Source: Tupaia tana
Taxonomy: Eukaryota > Chordata > Mammalia > Scandentia > Tupaiidae
Assembly: GCA_026018925.1 (NCBI GenBank)
Contig: JAKSZU010000012.1
Location: 42,385,218 to 42,449,217 of the forward strand
Direction: 5' to 3'
DNA: 64,000 nucleotides
Shown here: piece by piece, positions 62,740 through 64,000 of the stretch
Layout: each line of letters opens with the position of its first letter
How positions within the stretch are numbered: position 1 is the stretch's first letter
Made by a program: the position numbers and the translations under genes
The notes under the pieces: generated by a model
The model's database searches: none
What the model saw: only the letters and a program-made list of their open reading frames with translations
What the model was told of the DNA's origin: nothing

Positions 62740-63981
62740 GCGTTCACTGAAGATGGCTGCCGACGTGTGAGCCCCTTCCTTGGGGCATTTCTGCCTCTGC
62801 GGTCCTGAGGCCTGCTGCTTCTGGAAGGACTTGCTCGGCAAGCCTATCGGGTCTGGTTCCGGGCAAGCAAAGTTTGCCTTTCACACCAGCTCCTGATCCC
62901 AGCTCCTGCTGTCACCCAGCATGGGCCCTATTTGACAAGTACAGCTGTTGTCAAAGGAGAGTTCAAAGATGACTGTAAGGGGAACTATTTGGGGCTTTTC
63001 TTCTTTCCTTTGGATTTCACCTTTGTGCTTCTTACAGAAATGATTGCTTTCAGCGACCAAGCGAATGAATTTCATGTCGTGAACTGTGGAGTTGTAGCAA
63101 TTTCAGTGGAGTCCCACTGTAGCCATCTTGCCCGGATAAATACACCAAGGAGGAACCGTGGTTTGGGCCACGTGACCATCGCACTCTTGTCCGATTCAAC
63201 TAAACACAGTTCTCAAGACGACGGTGTGCTGTTAGAAGGTCCTGGTCCTGTACAAAGAAGTCTTCGTAATTGACCCCAGTGAGGTCAACAAGCATCTGAG
63301 TGTTGGTGACCTTCCAGGGAGCCAAAGTGTGCAGGAGACCCTCCGCTTGGTGAAGGTATTCTGGTTTGTGGAAAGCCATGGAGAAGACTGCCCAGCAAAT
63401 TGGACACCAGAAGCTCCCACAATCAAGCCAAGTCCCACTGCTTCCAAAGAGTATCTTGAGAAGGTAAATCAGATGATGCCCCGTGGGCCTGCAGCTCCTC
63501 CCACCTGGAAAGAACCACAGTTGGAACCCGTTTTTAGCGTTTCAAAATCTATAGAAGGCAAAAAAAAAGTTATGCTTATATTCATAACTGTTACTCTAAA
63601 TATTTTGTTTTTATAACTCTGGCTAAGGCTTTTAAAATGCCAGCGCTGTTATGAACACTGTATCGGTAACGTCTTGACAGCGAGCTAGTTTTTACATCCT
63701 GCCTAGTTCACACGTACCTTAGGCCACGTCTTCAGTGGATAAAGGAAACTCTTCTTTCTTAGCCTTATTTGAACATTTGTCGACACCAAAGTAATACAAC
63801 AAGCATCAAACACTTCTGATCAAGGGTCCTGAATCTTCTTTAATTTCTTTGTATTAAACAGAATTTTCTTTTAAAGTAACAAAGATTATAGTTTTATGTT
63901 GTGAGCATCAGCCATCTAATTCTTGCAATGGATGTACGTGTGACTGAAACAGTGTGAAATATGTTATTAAAAAACAGTGGC
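62740..63981 (+). pseudogene. PRDX3P: PRDX3 processed pseudogene
   Basis: Intronless copy of the mRNA for peroxiredoxin 3, the mitochondrial thioredoxin-dependent peroxidase. ATGGCTGCC at 62753 is followed by a deletion and a stop after five codons. Recognisable blocks are GEFKDDCKGNYLGLFFFPLD, NEFHVVNCGVVAISVESHCS, GLGHVTIALLSD and CPANWTPEAPTIKPSP. Residues between the GEFKD and the KGNYL blocks are missing. A small deletion near 63265 shifts the frame. The peroxidatic Cys-Pro of FVCPTE is Leu-Leu (63028-63033); the resolving Cys survives (63389-63391). The 3' untranslated region follows to a SINE that interrupts it. The parent gene is not in the window. No promoter seen; almost certainly dead. 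Confidence 0.93.
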
Positions 63982-64000
63982 GGGGCCAGCAGTTCACGTA
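63982..64000 (+). mobile_element. SINE head, cut by window end
   Basis: GGGGCCAGCAGTTCACGTA is the first 19 bases of a SINE-A/B head, inserted into the PRDX3 pseudogene 3' region; the rest lies outside the window. Confidence 0.75.

Noticed and set aside
63329-63616. Separate small gene downstream of the PRDX3-like frame
   Set aside because: It is the C-terminal part and untranslated region of the same PRDX3 processed pseudogene in another frame.

Overview
No intact host gene was recognised in this window. It is repeat-dense, non-coding mammalian DNA, and the only clear protein homology is a processed pseudogene of the mitochondrial peroxiredoxin PRDX3 at the right end (62740-63981). The dominant content is about 80 copies or fragments of tRNA-derived SINEs, which I estimate by eye at close to 30% of the bases.

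The SINEs fall into four architectures, named here for convenience. SINE-A is about 265 bp: a tRNA-like head with box A TAGCGTAATGGCTA and box B GGTTCGAGTCC, a G-rich body, a CCCCCCTGGGGGG palindrome, a (TC)n stretch, the end motif CCTATAGCAAAAACCTCTCC and an A tail. SINE-A2 is an older long form that reads CTGGATCCCACATGGCC where A reads CTGGACTCCCACGTAGTC. SINE-B is about 175 bp and looks like A with roughly 115 bp missing after the head. SINE-C has a different tRNA-like head, a body with ACCTCCCTGAGTGTGCTGGGC and an AATAAATAA tail.

Organism: eutherian, from MIR, L2, L1M, MLT1, ERVL-LTR, Tigger and hAT fossils. One dimeric 7SL-derived SINE (58328-58547) and several MST/THE1-like LTRs point to Euarchontoglires, but Alu, B1 and Tupaia-type SINEs do not dominate. 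A tRNA-SINE-dominated euarchontan suggests a colugo (Dermoptera, whose CYN SINEs are tRNA-derived). That is inference from memory of the families, about 50% confidence.

Layout. 1-8640: mostly single-copy DNA with MLT1/MST LTR fragments and scattered SINEs. 8640-11500: a SINE-free block of unknown origin. 11500-25680: a chain of L1 fragments in both orientations, riddled with SINEs, several inserted one after another at the same target. 25960-31860: single-copy DNA, an L2 piece, two adjacent ERVL LTRs and a MIR. 31860-36120: MaLR LTRs interrupted by SINEs, and a SINE inside a SINE. 37300-41240: an old L1-like element and a dense SINE array. 44300-49300: MIR, a TA-flanked MITE and a long L1 ORF2 stretch, each split by SINE-A. 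49570-56400: MLT1/MaLR LTRs, L1 3' ends and SINEs. 56400-60620: nested SINEs, the 7SL SINE, a short hAT element, an antisense MLT1 LTR and a Tigger-like MITE. 60620-64000: single-copy DNA, a second copy of an unidentified old repeat, and the PRDX3 pseudogene, cut at its 3' end by another SINE.

The nesting gives a relative clock: MIR, L2, MLT1, L1M and the DNA transposons are oldest, MST/THE1-like LTRs later, then SINE-C, A2 and B, and SINE-A last. SINE-A copies interrupt every older class, many have flawless target-site duplications and CpG-rich heads, and they look recently active.
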